This document shows positions 62,694 to 64,000 of a stretch of DNA of 64,000 nt, in pieces. Positions within the stretch are counted from its first letter, which is position 1. Each line of letters starts with the position of its first letter. The stretch comes from Trogon surrucura. Lineage: Eukaryota; Chordata; Aves; Trogoniformes; Trogonidae. The notes below the pieces were generated by a model, which searched no databases, had not been told where the DNA came from, and saw only the letters and a list, made by a program, of their open reading frames with translations. Location of the stretch: contig CM036619.1 in the NCBI GenBank assembly GCA_020746105.1, positions 13,678,238-13,742,237 on the forward strand. The letters run 5' to 3'. The translations under genes were made by a program, and so were the position numbers.

Positions 62694-64000
62694 AGAATCG
62701 TAGAATCATAGAATGTTAGGGGTTGGAAGGGACCTCTAGAGATCACCTAGTCCAGCCCCCCTGCCAGAGCAGGATCCCCTAGGGCAGCCACACAGGAACG
62801 CATCCAGGAGGGTTTTGAAAGTCTCCAGAGAAGGAGACTCCACAACCTCTCTGGGCAGCCTGTGCCAGTGCTCTGTCACTCTCACAGTAAAGAAATTTCT
62901 CCTCATGTTGAGGTAGAACTTCCTATGTTCTAGCTTATACCGATTATTCCTTGTCCTATTACTGAGCACCACTGAAAAAAGACTGGTCGCTTCTTCTTGA
63001 CACCCACTCCTGAGATATTTATATACATTAATAAGATCCCCTCTCAGCCTTCTCTTTTCAAGACTAAGCAGCCCAAATTCTCTCAGTCTCTCCTCATGAG
63101 AGAGATGTTTAAGTCCCTTAATCATCCTCGTAGCTCTCCGTTGGACTCTCTCCAGTAGGTCCCCGTCTCTCTTGAATTGGGGAGCCCAAAAGTGAATACG
63201 GTATTCCAGATGTGGTCTCACCAAGACAGAGTAGAGGGGAAGGAGAATCTCCTTAGATCTGCTGGGCACGCTTTTCTTAATGCCCCCCAGGATCCCATTG
63301 TCCCTCTTGGCCACAAGGGCACATTGCTGTCCCATGAACAACTTACTGTCCACTAGGACTTCAAGGTCTCTCTCCATGACGCTACTTTCCAGCAAGGTGC
63401 CCCGTAGTCTGTACTGGTGCGTGGTGTTATTCCCCCCCAGAGGCAGGACTCTACACTTGTCCTTATTGAACTTCATGAGGTTCCCCTTTGACCAGCTCTC
63501 CAGCCTGTCCAGATCTCGCTGAATGGCTGCACAGCCTTCTGGTGTATCAGCCGCTCCTCTCAGTTTCATATCATCAGTAAACCTGCTGAGGGTGCACTCT
63601 ATCCCCTCATCCAGGTTGTTGATGAAGATATTGAACAAAACTGGACCCAGCACTGATCCCTGGGGAACACCACTGGCCACAGGCCTCCAACTTGACTCTG
63701 TGCCACTGATCACAACCCTCTGAACTGTTGCTGAGCCAGTTAACAGTCCACCTCACAGTCCAATCATCTAGTTCATGTTTCTTGAGGATGTTATGGAAGA
63801 CAATATCAAAAGCCTTACTGAAGTCAAAGTATATTACATCCACTGCTCTCCCTTCATCTACCCATTTGGTCACACCTTCATAGAAGGATATCAGATTAGT
63901 CAAGCAATATTTCCCCTTGGTAAATGCAGGTTGTCTACTCCTGATAACCTTCTTTTCTTCCATTTCATTACAGTTGCCCTTCAGAATGAGCTGTTCCATC
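62694..64000 (-). mobile_element. CR1 LINE, 3' part, runs past the window edge
   Basis: On the plus strand it starts with octamers (AGAATCGT, AGAATCAT), TTAGGGGTTGGAAGGGACC and CCCCCCTGCCAGAGCAGG, and continues as antisense ORF2 to the last base. The tail matches the 9.6 and 13.9 kb copies. It is a more worn element than the 44.9 kb one. Its 5' extent lies outside the window. Confidence 0.95.
62736..64000 (-). pseudogene. CR1 ORF2 fragment, frameshifted reverse transcriptase
   Basis: Two minus-strand frames together cover the reverse transcriptase. The upstream one (63607-63999) has SRQPAFTKGKYCLTNLI and IYFDFSKAFD (catalytic Asp). The downstream one (62736-63713) has [27 protein letters not shown] (YXDD-type box with Thr at the second position), the [15 protein letters not shown] region and the C-terminal [16 protein letters not shown]. 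The reading switches frame near 63715-63735, just before the GVPQGS motif. A few residues are also missing after FHNIL. Unlike the 44.98 kb copy, this frame has no stop after FLC and reads about 16 codons further into the 3' end. The frameshift means no active enzyme is made. Confidence 0.9.

Overview
This window is vertebrate, almost certainly avian, nuclear DNA. It is AT-rich, has no operon-like gene packing, and carries at least a dozen CR1 LINE copies with the bird/reptile-type 3' tail made of 8-bp ATTCTATG-like repeats. It also holds LTRs of bird endogenous-retrovirus type and a tRNA-headed SINE that ends in a CR1 tail. I found no convincing exon of a host gene, so I read the window as intergenic or intronic. 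Family assignments come from motifs and memory of these families; no database was searched.

Layout: 1-768 is a candidate minus-strand LTR-like block. 0.77-15.6 kb is mostly unique sequence with two short minus-strand CR1 3' ends (9.6 and 13.9 kb) and an 11-bp minisatellite (14.2 kb). A solo-type LTR (+) lies at 15.63-16.20 kb, a CR1 3' fragment (+) at 17.7-18.26 kb, a longer LTR (+) with internal ~40-bp repeats at 23.29-24.21 kb, and a minus-strand LTR at 27.57-28.30 kb. At 30.86-31.29 kb two CR1 pieces meet tail to tail, and one of them is internally deleted. A cluster at 35.03-38.04 kb holds three CR1 pieces and the tRNA/CR1 SINE. Another CR1 tail lies at 43.87-44.12 kb.

The main element is a CR1 LINE on the minus strand at 44.90-47.94 kb. 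Its ORF2 (endonuclease plus reverse transcriptase) has no stop over 913 codons from the first Met, or 965 codons of open frame, and the last codons of ORF1 are still present upstream. Two worn CR1 tails follow at 53.0 and 53.9 kb. A second, frameshifted CR1 ORF2 on the minus strand runs off the right edge (62.69-64.0 kb).

How the parts relate: the CR1 reverse transcriptase recognises the 3' tail of its own RNA. The SINE combines a pol III promoter (tRNA head) with such a tail, so it would have been copied in trans by CR1. The 35.03 kb CR1 copy has a tail very like the SINE's and is a candidate relative of the partner LINE. The long ORF2 points to CR1 activity that was recent on the scale of the other, worn copies. 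tRNA-Ile-derived SINEs with CR1 tails are known from passerine birds (TguSINE1), which makes a passerine or other neoavian bird plausible but not proven.
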